A stretch of DNA of 64,000 nucleotides from Polyangium sp. 15x6 (GCF_029960785.1 NZ_JASBQE010000020.1:93875-157874); one strand, 5' to 3'; positions 51,366 to 60,284 are shown, numbered from the stretch's first letter. Translations and numbers: made by a program. Notes: a model not told the origin generated them from the sequence alone.

Positions 51366-52004
51366 TCACGCCCGCAACCGGCGATCGTCCTCCATGGCCT
51401 CGTACACCGAGTAGGGAATGGCTGGCCGTCCGCCGAGGACCTGGTCCCACGCCGCTCGCATCTGCCGCGCGCAGCGAGCGGGCGGCATGCGCCCGGAGGC
51501 CGTCGCGAGCCCCGGACAGAGCACCGTCCGAATGGGCTCGGCCGAGCTCTCGTTGTGCGAGAGCACCGCGAGCAGCGCGGCGCGCATCGCGAGGTAAGCA
51601 TTGACGGTGTCGCTCACGTCCGCGGGGACGCGCATGGTGGGCGCGCTGATGCACCAGGGAATGGCCGGGTGGCCCGTCGGAACGACGAGGGCCTGGCCCA
51701 CGGGAAGCTCGCCGCCGAATCGCGTCGCGAGCGTCGCCCGCAATCGCTCTTCGAGCTGGGGGCCCAGGTGGTACGTGTACACCGCGTCGATGCCGCCATC
51801 CATGAAGCCAAAACTATTGGCGGGGCTTACCACCGCGTCCGCGCGGAGGTCGATGGGATCACTCGCCGTGACCGGGCCGGGTCGATCGGTGAAAATATCG
51901 CCATGGGAGACGGTGACCCCCGGCACGCCGGCGAACTCCTCTTGCCAGGCGTGCACCAGCGCTCGGTTCAAGTCTCGTAGGTGAATCGAGAGCGAGATGG
52001 GCAT
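51366..52004 (-). CDS. Macro-domain protein
   Basis: 212 residues. VTVSHGDIF, then DAVVSPANSFGFMDGGID, the ADP-ribose-binding signature of macro domains, followed by YTYHLGPQLEERLR, VGQALVVPTGHP and a late PGLATASGRMPPARCARQM. Macro domains bind or hydrolyse ADP-ribose and related nucleotides; the GGID form is also seen in phage-tail-associated and toxin-reversing members. ATG 52004; 41 bp downstream of the lipoprotein gene, so probably the last gene of the four-gene operon starting at 56003. Confidence 0.82.
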   Translation of the reverse strand: MPISLSIHLRDLNRALVHAWQEEFAGVPGVTVSHGDIFTDRPGPVTASDPIDLRADAVVSPANSFGFMDGGIDAVYTYHLGPQLEERLRATLATRFGGELPVGQALVVPTGHPAIPWCISAPTMRVPADVSDTVNAYLAMRAALLAVLSHNESSAEPIRTVLCPGLATASGRMPPARCARQMRAAWDQVLGGRPAIPYSVYEAMEDDRRLRA

Positions 52005-52045
52005 GGGTTGAACGAGGATGCCTCACTTCGCCTCCACGCGCGACT

Positions 52046-53212
52046 CTAAGGCGGCGTGCAATCCACGGAGAGGAGAGCCGCCGTGCCGTCGTCGGCCATG
52101 GGGAGCGGGACGAGGTACCGTCGGCCCGTCCACACGGGGTTTCGAACGGCGAGGACGTTGGGCACGAAGGGCCCGAGGTCGATAATCTCGAGCTCCGCCG
52201 GCACGTCGGGCGCGGCGCCTGCCTTGTGCCGCCCGAGGATCCGCTGCAAGCCCTTCTGGGAAAACACGAGACCGAGCTCGTCCCCGTCCGCCATTTCTTC
52301 TTTCGGCGCGCTCGGCGGGACAGCAGGCGTCGCGCCCGCGCCGGGCGACACGGTGTACCAGGATTCGAGGAAGTGCGTATCGGGCCTGTCGAGCGCCGCG
52401 AAGCGAAGCTGGACGGCGCTGTCGGATTCCCAGTGCACACGATGGACGGTGGGCGCGAAGAGGTTGGTCTGGATGTGCGTGGCGCACGCGCGGGGCTGCG
52501 CCGCGGAGACGTCGAGCCATTGCAACACGAACGGCCGGACGTCGCGCTCGCTCGATGAGGGGGGCACCTGGACGAGGATGAATCCCCCGTCGTCGCGTGT
52601 GGCCGAGACTTCGACGCTGCTCGGCCCGTCGAGGTCGAGGAGGGTATCGGCGACCAGCGTCCCCTGCGCGTCGAGGAACAGGCCGAACCATTGGCGCGCC
52701 TCGACTTCGCGTCCCGAATGGACGAGCACGAGCGCGCTCGTCGAGCCCACGAGCACGTCGCATCCGCGCAGCCAAGGATAAGGCGCGGAGGTCCACGTTG
52801 TGCCGCGGGCCTTTCCCTCGGGGTCGATCAGGCGCACGGATACATGGTCCCCGTCCTTCGGCCAGCACGCGACGGCCCCGAGGGGGCCGACGCCGAGCCG
52901 CACGCCGTCGCCGACGAGCCCGATTCCGAGGGGGACGCGCTCGACGCGACAGCGCGGCGCGCCCGCGGTCGCGCGGGTCGCGGGAGGGATTGCCGCGAGG
53001 GAACGTGGTGCCGTGGAGGCGGTCGTGGGGACACACGGGGCTTCGGTTCGACGGGGTGCGGAGGGGGCCGGGGGCGATATGCTTGCCGAGGAGGGCACGG
53101 GCTCGCCATGTGGCGCGGTGCGGCCGGGCGCGGGCTGCGGGGCGCATCCGGGCGAGAGGGAAAGGAGGAGGATGGGGAGTAGGAGGGGCGAGCAGGGAAA
53201 CGGGGGGTTCAT
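52046..53212 (-). CDS. Lipoprotein of unknown function
   Basis: 388 residues with lipobox LLSLSPGC (Cys23), a Pro/Ser/Arg linker to about 85, then a strand-rich domain (VERVPLGIGLVGDGVRLGVG, VSVRLIDPEGKARG, FGLFLDAQGTLVAD) compatible with a propeller. No named family. Its ATG overlaps the stop of the TPR gene (ATGA), coupling an outer-membrane or periplasmic protein to two cytoplasmic partners. Confidence 0.75.
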   Translation of the reverse strand: MNPPFPCSPLLLPILLLSLSPGCAPQPAPGRTAPHGEPVPSSASISPPAPSAPRRTEAPCVPTTASTAPRSLAAIPPATRATAGAPRCRVERVPLGIGLVGDGVRLGVGPLGAVACWPKDGDHVSVRLIDPEGKARGTTWTSAPYPWLRGCDVLVGSTSALVLVHSGREVEARQWFGLFLDAQGTLVADTLLDLDGPSSVEVSATRDDGGFILVQVPPSSSERDVRPFVLQWLDVSAAQPRACATHIQTNLFAPTVHRVHWESDSAVQLRFAALDRPDTHFLESWYTVSPGAGATPAVPPSAPKEEMADGDELGLVFSQKGLQRILGRHKAGAAPDVPAELEIIDLGPFVPNVLAVRNPVWTGRRYLVPLPMADDGTAALLSVDCTPP

Positions 53213-54702
53213 TGGCGGTCCGGGTGGACCTCAGCGGCCGCCGCGTCCTTGAGGGATTGAATGTACGCGAAGCGCTTGTAGGCGCGGCTCATGTAGGGGC
53301 TCGATAGGGAGGGGATGCTTTTTTCGATCTGGAAGGCGCGCTCGGCGAGGCGGTCGGCTTCGTCGAAGTCGCCCTTCTGGGCCAGGACTTCGGCGAGGTC
53401 GCCGTAGAGGCCGCCGAGGAAGGGGTCGTCGGGGCCGAGGCGCACTTCCGCCAGGCGGATCGCGTAAAGAAGTGTGGACTCGGCTTCGCTGAAGTCTCCG
53501 CGGTCGGAGACCACGAACGCGAATACCCTGAGCGCACTGACATACTCCAAGCTGCGCGTCCCAGGGTCGCGGCTTGCGGAGACCAACGAGGCGTTCACCC
53601 ATGCCTCCGCATCGTCCACGTTTCCGTGGAGAAGCGCATCCTTGGCGGCAAAAATAGTCACCCATACGTGGCGCTTTCCTCCATAGGGTTCACCCGCAGG
53701 CCAGATCCCGCGGCGACCGAGTCCGCGCCACAAGAGCGGACGCCAAAGTATATCCCATATGGGGGGGACGTGCGTCTCCACCAGGCGCGCCACGGCGGCT
53801 CCGGGATCTGCGGCACTTCGCATCGACCGCTCGAAATCGATCTCAGGAACGCCGCAGCGTAAGCCGAGCTCGATCGCTTCGACGGCCTCTGGCTCCAGCC
53901 CGGCGAGCGCCACAAGCCTCCCCGGAGAGCGCGTCCCCAAGGATGCAATTGCCGTCCGCGCCTCGACCAGATTGCGACAGCGACTGTTGATGGTCCATGG
54001 GTGACGCAAAGGCCAGTCACCAACCCAGAAGATTCTGGTCTTGACGCGAAATTCAGCGAGCGCCCGCGCCACTCGGCGTGGGTCATCGGCATCATGCGAC
54101 ATGAACCACGCGCGCCCGGCCCCGCGAATCGTCTGCACGAGCTTCTCATGTGAGCACTTTGCGCTCAAATGGATGAGCCGCCTACCCGGCAAGGCCGCAT
54201 GAAAGCAGGCCTCCAGGTTGTCCCCTATCCATCCAATTTCGAGCACCCGCGCACAAAGCGCCGCCCGGATCCCAAACACGGCATGCATCGGCACCCCCGG
54301 CGGGCACTCGTGCCGATGCGATATCCAATCAAAAAAATCAAACGCCTTCCGGACGAGCGTGACCGACGTCTCCGCATCACACCAGAGGATCACCTTGAGC
54401 CTCCGCCGCGCGAACACCGGCCTCTGCATGTTCAGCCAGTCCGCGTCCTCCGCCCGCGGCGCGAGAACCATCACCGCACCCTCCGGCACCTCGTACACGG
54501 CCCGCACGTCCGTATAGACCTCGACGTCCGGATACGTCGGCAAGAGCGCGAGGACGAGGTCGCGCAGCCGCTCCGGGCGCGCGTGATCCACGAGGATGAG
54601 CAGGCCCCGACCCTGGCCCGCCAGCCTCAGCTCGCGGAGGATGGCGTCGAGCCAGGCTCCTTCACGAGGTGCATCGTCAGGAGGGGGTGCGGGTAATACC
54701 AT
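53209..54702 (-). CDS. TPR protein with Rossmann-like N-terminal domain, ATPase partner
   Basis: 497 residues, no signal. The N-terminal half has alternating strands and helices (GLLILVDHARPERLRDLVLALL, VEVYTDV, GAVMVLAPR, RRLKVILWCDAETSVTLV, FDWISHRHECP, RLIHLSAKCSHEKLV, KTRIFWVGDW), like two nucleotide-fold halves. The C-terminal third has TPR units (DAEAWVNASLV, FSEAESTLLYAIRLAEVRLGPDDPFLGGLYGDLAEVL without its ends, DEADRLAERAFQIEKS). It begins inside the ATPase gene (76-bp overlap in another frame) and ends overlapping the lipoprotein gene. Function unknown; probably works with the ATPase. Confidence 0.78.
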   Translation of the reverse strand: MVLPAPPPDDAPREGAWLDAILRELRLAGQGRGLLILVDHARPERLRDLVLALLPTYPDVEVYTDVRAVYEVPEGAVMVLAPRAEDADWLNMQRPVFARRRLKVILWCDAETSVTLVRKAFDFFDWISHRHECPPGVPMHAVFGIRAALCARVLEIGWIGDNLEACFHAALPGRRLIHLSAKCSHEKLVQTIRGAGRAWFMSHDADDPRRVARALAEFRVKTRIFWVGDWPLRHPWTINSRCRNLVEARTAIASLGTRSPGRLVALAGLEPEAVEAIELGLRCGVPEIDFERSMRSAADPGAAVARLVETHVPPIWDILWRPLLWRGLGRRGIWPAGEPYGGKRHVWVTIFAAKDALLHGNVDDAEAWVNASLVSASRDPGTRSLEYVSALRVFAFVVSDRGDFSEAESTLLYAIRLAEVRLGPDDPFLGGLYGDLAEVLAQKGDFDEADRLAERAFQIEKSIPSLSSPYMSRAYKRFAYIQSLKDAAAAEVHPDRQ

Positions 54703-56003
54703 TCCGACTCGTTGGGGTACGGGAGAAGCGTGCTATAGGTCAGAAGTTCCTGCGCCAGCGGATGCTCCGGCAAGCGGTGCTCGGGGTCGGCGGCGATCTC
54801 CTCCAGCATCTGGATGTGCCCCTTGTGCAGGCCTATCTCGTGCTGCCGCCGTATCGTGTCCAGCACACCCTTCACGGTCTTCTCGGACGCGACGGCCTCA
54901 TCCGCGTCCCAGGCAAGCTCGGCGACCGCCTGCACGAAACGAATGAAATCACGCGCTCGACCGCCCGAACGATACGCGAGCCGCCGGAGGAGGTCGTCCG
55001 GGATGAGCCGCTGGTTGTTCCTTTGCTGAATGTGCTCGACCCGGCGCTCGAAAAGCTTGCAGAAGAAATCCACCCCCGGTCCTGGCTTTCGAGGGTCCGA
55101 TTGGAGGAGAACCGGCTCGTTCACGAGGACGCAGACCGCGCTCCAGCCGCGGATGGCGGCCGTGGACGGGTGGTGCCGCAACGCAAACGGTCCGCAAACG
55201 ATGCTCGGGCATTCGAGCTTCGAGATCATCTGCGAATCGACGAAAAGCGCCTTGGCTCGTTCGATGTCGCGAATCCGATCGAGCCCGTCGATGACGAAGA
55301 GCACCGGACGGCTCTTGCGGCGCGCCTCGGTGACGAGGTTGTTCACGCACCCGAGCATGGTTTGCATGTCCGGGTCCTGATCGGGCAGGTCACGCGCGCT
55401 CCGACCCACGGGCAAGCTCAATTTGAGCGCGCCGAAAGCATCCGCGACGAGCTTGCCCATCACCGGCACCGCCGCGGCCGACGCGCCCGTCGCAAGGGCG
55501 ACGCCGCCCGAGGCCACCGTGAGCAGCGCCTTCGTCAAGACCCCCACGTCGACTTCGGCGGCCCTCGGCGTGTCGGTGCGCCGCGCCGCGCGGGACCAGG
55601 CCTCGGCGAAATCCCGGACGAGCGCCTCCGGCAGCTCCATCCCACATTGTCGGCGAAATGTCGCGATGAGGTGCAAACCCGCGAGGAAACAGACTTCCCA
55701 CGGGCTGATCTTTTCGAGCGCGCTCGGGTCCTGGACGACGTCCGAGAAATGCCGTTGGAGGTCCAAGAACACGACGAGCTCGGCGTCCCGACGCTGCTCG
55801 GTGAGCCGTAAAAGCTCCGTCGTCTTGCCCGTCCCCGTCGTCCCCGTGAAGAGCACGTGCGGCGTACCGAACGGCCTTCCGAGCGCCTTCACGATCTGCG
55901 TGACGGGGCCATCGGTCCGATCCACCCGAATCCGGCTGTCGTACGCAGGCTGCTCGGGATCGAACAGCTTGTAGACCTCCTCCCAGTCCTGCCTCGCCGA
56001 CAT
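54627..56003 (-). CDS. P-loop (STAND/AAA-like) ATPase
   Basis: 458 residues. Walker A FTGTTGTGKTT (Lys60), strand AELVVFLDLQR, hydrophobic helical insert at 162-186, Walker B VLFVIDGLDRI (Asp239, Asp242), and a winged-helix-like region (RLAYRSGGRARDFIRFV, about 345-385). No signal, no transmembrane anchor beyond the insert. First gene of a minus-strand operon: the next gene starts 76 bp before its stop. Signal-transducing ATPases of this form are common in conflict and signalling systems; this one has no recognised effector fused to it. Confidence 0.82.
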   Translation of the reverse strand: MSARQDWEEVYKLFDPEQPAYDSRIRVDRTDGPVTQIVKALGRPFGTPHVLFTGTTGTGKTTELLRLTEQRRDAELVVFLDLQRHFSDVVQDPSALEKISPWEVCFLAGLHLIATFRRQCGMELPEALVRDFAEAWSRAARRTDTPRAAEVDVGVLTKALLTVASGGVALATGASAAAVPVMGKLVADAFGALKLSLPVGRSARDLPDQDPDMQTMLGCVNNLVTEARRKSRPVLFVIDGLDRIRDIERAKALFVDSQMISKLECPSIVCGPFALRHHPSTAAIRGWSAVCVLVNEPVLLQSDPRKPGPGVDFFCKLFERRVEHIQQRNNQRLIPDDLLRRLAYRSGGRARDFIRFVQAVAELAWDADEAVASEKTVKGVLDTIRRQHEIGLHKGHIQMLEEIAADPEHRLPEHPLAQELLTYSTLLPYPNESEWYYPHPLLTMHLVKEPGSTPSSAS

Positions 56004-56040
56004 GCGCGCACCCTACCATGCCCCGGCCGGCAGGTCGCGC

Positions 56041-56398
56041 TTCGGCGCCGCGCCGAACGCCCCACTTCGCTCGCCCCTTCACGCCCGGCGCACCGGAAAA
56101 TCCCTCCCCGACCGCCCGGACCTCCCTTCGGCGCGTCGCCAAGCGCGACCCGCGCCGCCCCGACCTCCGCTTGGCGCACCGGAAAACCCCACCCCGACCG
56201 CCCGAAACACGCCTTGGCGCTGCGCCAAGCCCTGATCCGCTCGCGCCGACCTCCGCTTGGCGCATCGCCAAGCCTTACCCCGACCGCCCGGAACACGCTT
56301 CGGCGCGTCGCCAACCGCGCCCCCGACCGCTCCGACCTTCGCTTGGCGCACCAGAAAACCCTTCCCCATCGCCCCGACCTCCCTTCGGCGCGTCGCCG
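56041..56398. repeat. 43-bp palindrome-containing tandem array
   Basis: About eight units in the 582-bp gap 56004-56585. Unit starts (TTGGCG or TTCGGCG) are at 56127, 56171, 56214, 56257, 56299, 56343 and 56384, that is every 41-44 bp, with degenerate units before 56127. Most units carry a hairpin, best CTTGGCGC-T-GCGCCAAG at 56213-56229 and CTTGGCGCATCGCCAAG at 56256-56272; the units at 56171 and 56343 replace the right arm by ACCGGAAAA or ACCAGAAAA. The rest of the unit reads roughly CCCCGACCGCCCCGACCTCCG. Nothing coding is evident. Confidence 0.85.
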
Positions 56399-56458
56399 CT
56401 CCGTTTTGGAGCACGCCCGCTCCGTTTTGGAGCACCGAGCCGCTCCGTTTCGGAGCAC
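56397..56458. repeat. Three short GCTCC-GTTTT-GGAGC hairpins
   Basis: GCTCCGTTTTGGAGCAC at 56398-56414 and 56419-56435, and GCTCCGTTTCGGAGCAC at 56442-56458. The third has one base change that lengthens the stem from 5 to 6 bp, so pairing is kept. They follow directly on the 43-bp array and precede the leader of the gene at 56586; the final 120 bp to its start hold no other repeat. Confidence 0.8.
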
Positions 56459-56585
56459 TCCCCCCTTGGTCCGCCCCATCCCACCCTGCTTTTCCGCGCA
56501 TTCCATCCTGGCACTGCCCTTGCTGCATCACCTCCCGAACCCGCCGCGCGGCATCCCGCCGCGCGTGTTTCAGCGAGGTGTTCCC

Positions 56586-57371
56586 ATGCCGATCAACAAT
56601 TCCCCCGCCAAGCTCCCCCGCGCCCAGAAAGCCACCATCGGCCGCAAGCTCCACGACAACCTCACCCTCCGCGCGCAAAAAGGCCCGCCCGAGCCCACGC
56701 TCGACGCCTTCATCCCCCAGGTCGACGCGATCACCACGCGCCTCGAAACCCACGTCGTCGGCAAAGACGAGACGAGCGCCGCGCGCGCCGCCCTTGCCGA
56801 CCGCGGCGAGAAAGCCGATATCGAGGTCGATACCCTCGCCCGGCACATCGAGGGATACATCGACATCGAGGCCAGCCGCCGGGCTGGTCCCCACGTCAGC
56901 TCGGCCCGCGCGCTCCACACCGCCGCATTCCCGCGCGGGCGCGCATTCCTCGATGATCACGTTCCCGACGAGAACCGCGAGATTCGACGCGTCCTCGCCG
57001 TCCTGCGCGCGCCCGAGCATGCGCCGACGCTCGCCGGGATTTCGTTTCCAATGGTATGGCTCGATCGCCTCGAATCCGCGGTCGGAGAGAGTGACCTCGC
57101 GCTCGCCGAGAAAGCCACGGCGCGCGGCGTCCTCGGCGATCACATCACCCTGGGCAAGGACGCGGAGGCCGCGTGGGTCGATGTCGTCGGGCGCCTGCGG
57201 AAATACCTCGATTGCCGCGCTCCGGCGGGGAACGTCGAGGTCGCCCTGGAGAACGGCGCGATCCTCGCCCCCCTGAACGACGCGATTGCACACGCCAAGG
57301 CCCTCGCCACCGCGCGCGCGACGCGCCGCAAGAAGAAGCCGGCCGCGCCGGCCGCCGAGCCCACCGCCTGA
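56586..57371 (+). CDS. Helical protein of unknown function
   Basis: 261 residues, almost wholly alpha-helical, no signal; Ala/Arg-rich with a Lys-Ala-Pro tail (RRKKKPAAPAAEPTA). N-terminal KATIGRKLHDNLTLRAQKGPP could bind nucleic acid by charge, but there is no known motif. ATG 56586 has GAGGTG 5 bp upstream. It is followed at once by an intrinsic terminator. Confidence 0.72.
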   Translation: MPINNSPAKLPRAQKATIGRKLHDNLTLRAQKGPPEPTLDAFIPQVDAITTRLETHVVGKDETSAARAALADRGEKADIEVDTLARHIEGYIDIEASRRAGPHVSSARALHTAAFPRGRAFLDDHVPDENREIRRVLAVLRAPEHAPTLAGISFPMVWLDRLESAVGESDLALAEKATARGVLGDHITLGKDAEAAWVDVVGRLRKYLDCRAPAGNVEVALENGAILAPLNDAIAHAKALATARATRRKKKPAAPAAEPTA

Positions 57372-57387
57372 CCTCACCCTCCCCGAG

Positions 57388-57424
57388 CCCTCCCTCTTCA
57401 CGCGTGGAGAGGGAGGGAGTTTTT
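57388..57424. terminator. Intrinsic terminator of the helical protein gene
   Basis: Perfect 10-bp stem CCCTCCCTCT (57388-57397) / AGAGGGAGGG (57408-57417), loop TCACGCGTGG, then AGTTTTT (57418-57424) on the plus strand. Lies 16 bp after the stop at 57371 and before the convergent TonB-receptor stop at 57428. Textbook form for the plus strand. Confidence 0.88.
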
Positions 57425-57427
57425 CCC

Positions 57428-59479
57428 CTAAGGCGCCCGATACCTCAACGTCACCCACACCGTCCGCCCCGGCAGCGGAAACCCCAGAAAGTCACTGACG
57501 GGCACCGCGACGCTCGTCCGCGAGAGCGGCGACGGCACGCGCAGCGTCCGCACGTCGAACAGGTTCTGCACCTCGACGCCGATGCGCAGCGACGGGATGT
57601 GCGGGACGTCGAGCGAGGCGCCCGCGCCGTGGAACAGGCGCGGCGGGACCAGGATCGTGCCCGCCGTGTCCACCGTCGTGCCCGCCACCGCGTCGATGCC
57701 GTAACGAAGCCGCACCGGGCCGAATCGATACGCCGCGTCGTACGAGAGGTCGTGCAGCGGACGGCCCGGTAAGGGTCTGCCACGCGCGAGCGGATCCTCG
57801 CCGAGGTTTTCCGTGTGCATGAGCGTGTAGCTCAGCGTGGTCGACAAGCGCGCCCCCGTGAGCGAGGCCGAGACCTCGGCGCCCGCGATGCGCGCGGCGT
57901 CGACGTTGCCCGCGCGGAACGTGCTGCGGCCGAGCGGCAAGAAGACGATGAGGTCACGCGCCGACGTGACGAACCCGACGAGCTCGTAGTGGAACGACAC
58001 GCGCCCCGCCGCGACGTCGCCATGCACGCCGACGTCGGCCGCGAGCGCGCCCTCGACACGCAAGCGCGGGTCGCCGAGCAAGCTGCCACGATCGCCGTAG
58101 AGCTCGACGAAGCTCGGGAAGCGGCGAAGGGCGCCCGCGTGTGCCGAGAGGATCGCCGCGTCGGCGAAGCGGTACGAGGCGCCGACGTGGCCACTCGGGA
58201 CGAGGTCCGTCGCCATGGGGTTCGTGTCGTCGGTCGGGGAGAGCGAGGCAGGGACGTCGGTCGCGCGGTCGCGTCGCGCGTCGAGGCGCGCGGTGGCGAA
58301 GAGGCGCAGCGGCTCGAACGGGCGCGCTTCGAGCTCGACGCCGAGGCCACCCGCGAGGCGCGAAGCCGTGACGCCCGCGAGCACGGTGCTCGTCTCGGGA
58401 GGCGCGAGGGACTCGCCGCGGAGGTCGAGGAAGACGCCGAGGCTCGAGCGCGCGAGGCGCGGGAACACAGCGCGGTAGCCGAGGGAGCCGCCCGCCGCGA
58501 GGATCGATTGCCGCGCGTCGATCGCGACGCGCGTCGGATCGATCTCGCCGTTCGGATCCGAGAAGGTCGCGCCTTCGCGTCGTCCCCACGCTTGCAAGCG
58601 GAGCGAGCCGCGGAGGACGTCACGCACGGTGGCGTCGACGCCGACGACGAGGCGATCCGTTTCGAGGCGCGGGAGCAACGTGGGGAAGGTGGCCGAGCCG
58701 GGCAAACCCACGCGTCGCGCGTCGGCGAGGAAGGTCGCGCCGATCGTGCCCCACGAACGCTCGAGCGCGACGCGGCCGATCGCACCCGCGGAGACGGCGC
58801 TCGCGTTCGTGCGCGTGCGCGTGTCGAGTTTTTCCGTGCGCGGGTTCGTGATCTCGTACGGGAAGTCGCCGTCCGAGCGCGCGCCGAAGACGCCGAGGCC
58901 GATCGTGACGTCGCCGATCTTGCGCGCATCGCCGGCGCGGACCTTGAGCGCGCCGAAGGAGCCGGCGAGCACGTGCCACTCGGTGCGCGCGCCCGCGAGC
59001 GGCGTCGGCGGGTCGATGACGAGGACGCCGCCGAGGTAGCCGGTGGCGCCGAGCGAAGCAGGCGCGAAGCCGCGGTAGACGCGGAAGCTCGCGCCGGGCC
59101 AGAGCGGGAGCGAGCCTGTGTCGAGCGAGGGATCCGCGCCGCTCGTGAGCGGGATGCCGGCGAGCAAGACGCCGACCTGCGTGGAGGCCGAGCCGCGGAT
59201 GGAGAGCGTGGACTGCGCGCCGTCGGCGCCGAGGCGACGTACGTGCACGCTCGGCAGCTCGGCGAGCATGGAGGCCGCGTCGACGGGCTCGCGGGCACGT
59301 TCGTCGCTCGATGCGCGGGTGACGAACGCGGGCGCGGTGGAGCCACGAACGGTGACGTCGAGCGGCGCGGGCTTCGCCGGTGCTTCGTCCTCCTCGGCGG
59401 CCAGACCACGCGCAGGAGCCACGAGCGTCGCGACGAGCGCGGCCGCGACGAGGGAACGTGCGCTCGCGCGAGAGGACAT
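57428..59479 (-). CDS. TonB-dependent outer-membrane receptor
   Basis: 683 residues. Signal peptide (SLVAAALVATLVAPARGLA), TonB-box-like PLDVTVRGST, plug domain (DAASMLAELPSVHVRR, STLSIRGSASTQVGVLLAGIPL, LGGVLVIDPPTPL) and a 22-strand barrel with paired aromatic strands ending in the C-terminal VWVTLRYRAP. Late NLFDVRTLRVP is the usual TonB_dep_Rec signature. Substrate is probably a metal chelate, cobalamin or sugar; not decidable. Single gene; terminator on one side, divergent promoter region on the other. Confidence 0.9.
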   Translation of the reverse strand: MSSRASARSLVAAALVATLVAPARGLAAEEDEAPAKPAPLDVTVRGSTAPAFVTRASSDERAREPVDAASMLAELPSVHVRRLGADGAQSTLSIRGSASTQVGVLLAGIPLTSGADPSLDTGSLPLWPGASFRVYRGFAPASLGATGYLGGVLVIDPPTPLAGARTEWHVLAGSFGALKVRAGDARKIGDVTIGLGVFGARSDGDFPYEITNPRTEKLDTRTRTNASAVSAGAIGRVALERSWGTIGATFLADARRVGLPGSATFPTLLPRLETDRLVVGVDATVRDVLRGSLRLQAWGRREGATFSDPNGEIDPTRVAIDARQSILAAGGSLGYRAVFPRLARSSLGVFLDLRGESLAPPETSTVLAGVTASRLAGGLGVELEARPFEPLRLFATARLDARRDRATDVPASLSPTDDTNPMATDLVPSGHVGASYRFADAAILSAHAGALRRFPSFVELYGDRGSLLGDPRLRVEGALAADVGVHGDVAAGRVSFHYELVGFVTSARDLIVFLPLGRSTFRAGNVDAARIAGAEVSASLTGARLSTTLSYTLMHTENLGEDPLARGRPLPGRPLHDLSYDAAYRFGPVRLRYGIDAVAGTTVDTAGTILVPPRLFHGAGASLDVPHIPSLRIGVEVQNLFDVRTLRVPSPLSRTSVAVPVSDFLGFPLPGRTVWVTLRYRAP

Positions 59480-59696
59480 GCCGATCCGGGTCGAGGGTCA
59501 CCCGTGATGCACGGGGACGAACCGCGCCGCTCGTAGATCGATCCTCACCGCGAGGCGAGCATTCGCTGCGTGGTTGCCGCCCTCGACGCAAAAAGCCGCG
59601 AAAAGCGGCGTCTTTCTGGAAACACGAGTTACCACCGAGCGAGCGAGTTGATGCTGGTTCCTTCCTTCCCGGAAATTCTCTTGCTACGAAGGTTCC

Positions 59697-60269
59697 ATGA
59701 AGACGCGCACGACACACCGCTTGCTCGCTGCAGGTCTCGCTGCTGCTGGGGCCTTCGTGGCGTACTCGCCGGACGCCCACGCCGTCGACTGGGTGATCAA
59801 GAGCCCTTCGCAGCACCCGGAGTACCGGGCCGAACTCGAGCCGCACGCCAACTTCATCCTCTTCCGGCGCCGCTACAGCGGCGTGTACGGGCGAGGCGCC
59901 GAGCTCGGCGGTGGCTTCCGCGCCACGATCGAGCTCGCCGATCCGATGTTCATCAAGAAGATCAACAACACGATCGGCATCTCGTTCGGCGTCGACTTCA
60001 CCGAGTGTCGCTACTGCCGCTACTACCGCGACAACTACGCGATCTGGTCGCCCGTGGCGCTCCAGTGGAACTTCTTCCTCACGCGGAGCTGGAGCGCGTT
60101 CGGCGAGTTCGGCGGCATCATCCGCAGCGAGGGCGCCTTCCGCTACGTCGACATCGACCCGGCCATCTGGGTCGGCACGCGTATCCACTTCAACAACGAC
60201 ATCGCGCTGACCTTCCGCCTCGGGTACCCGATGTTCAGCGTGGGCGTGTCCTTCTTCGTCGGGAGCTGA
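59697..60269 (+). CDS. Small outer-membrane beta-barrel protein
   Basis: 190 residues. Signal peptide with cleavage at AHA (about residue 29), then an eight-strand-like alternation (AELEPHANFILFRRRY, GAELGGGFRATIEL, TIGISFGVDF, ALQWNFFLTRSWSAFGEFGG, WVGTRIHFNNDIALTFRLGY, SVGVSFFVGS with terminal aromatic). An unusual CRYC pair lies at about residues 102-105. ATG preceded by GAAGG. Divergent from the TonB receptor with 217 bp between; function unknown. Confidence 0.78.
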   Translation: MKTRTTHRLLAAGLAAAGAFVAYSPDAHAVDWVIKSPSQHPEYRAELEPHANFILFRRRYSGVYGRGAELGGGFRATIELADPMFIKKINNTIGISFGVDFTECRYCRYYRDNYAIWSPVALQWNFFLTRSWSAFGEFGGIIRSEGAFRYVDIDPAIWVGTRIHFNNDIALTFRLGYPMFSVGVSFFVGS

Positions 60270-60284
60270 CGGCCCCCTCCAGGC

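Noticed and set aside
55889..56506. Minus-strand open frame over the 43-bp array
   Set aside because: It is only a translation of the repeat (Arg/Gly/Ala-rich periodic peptide) and overlaps the ATPase start.
59595..59609. Terminator hairpin GCCGC-GAAAA-GCGGC
   Set aside because: Stem of only 5 bp in the leader of the barrel gene; the flanking A and T runs are short.
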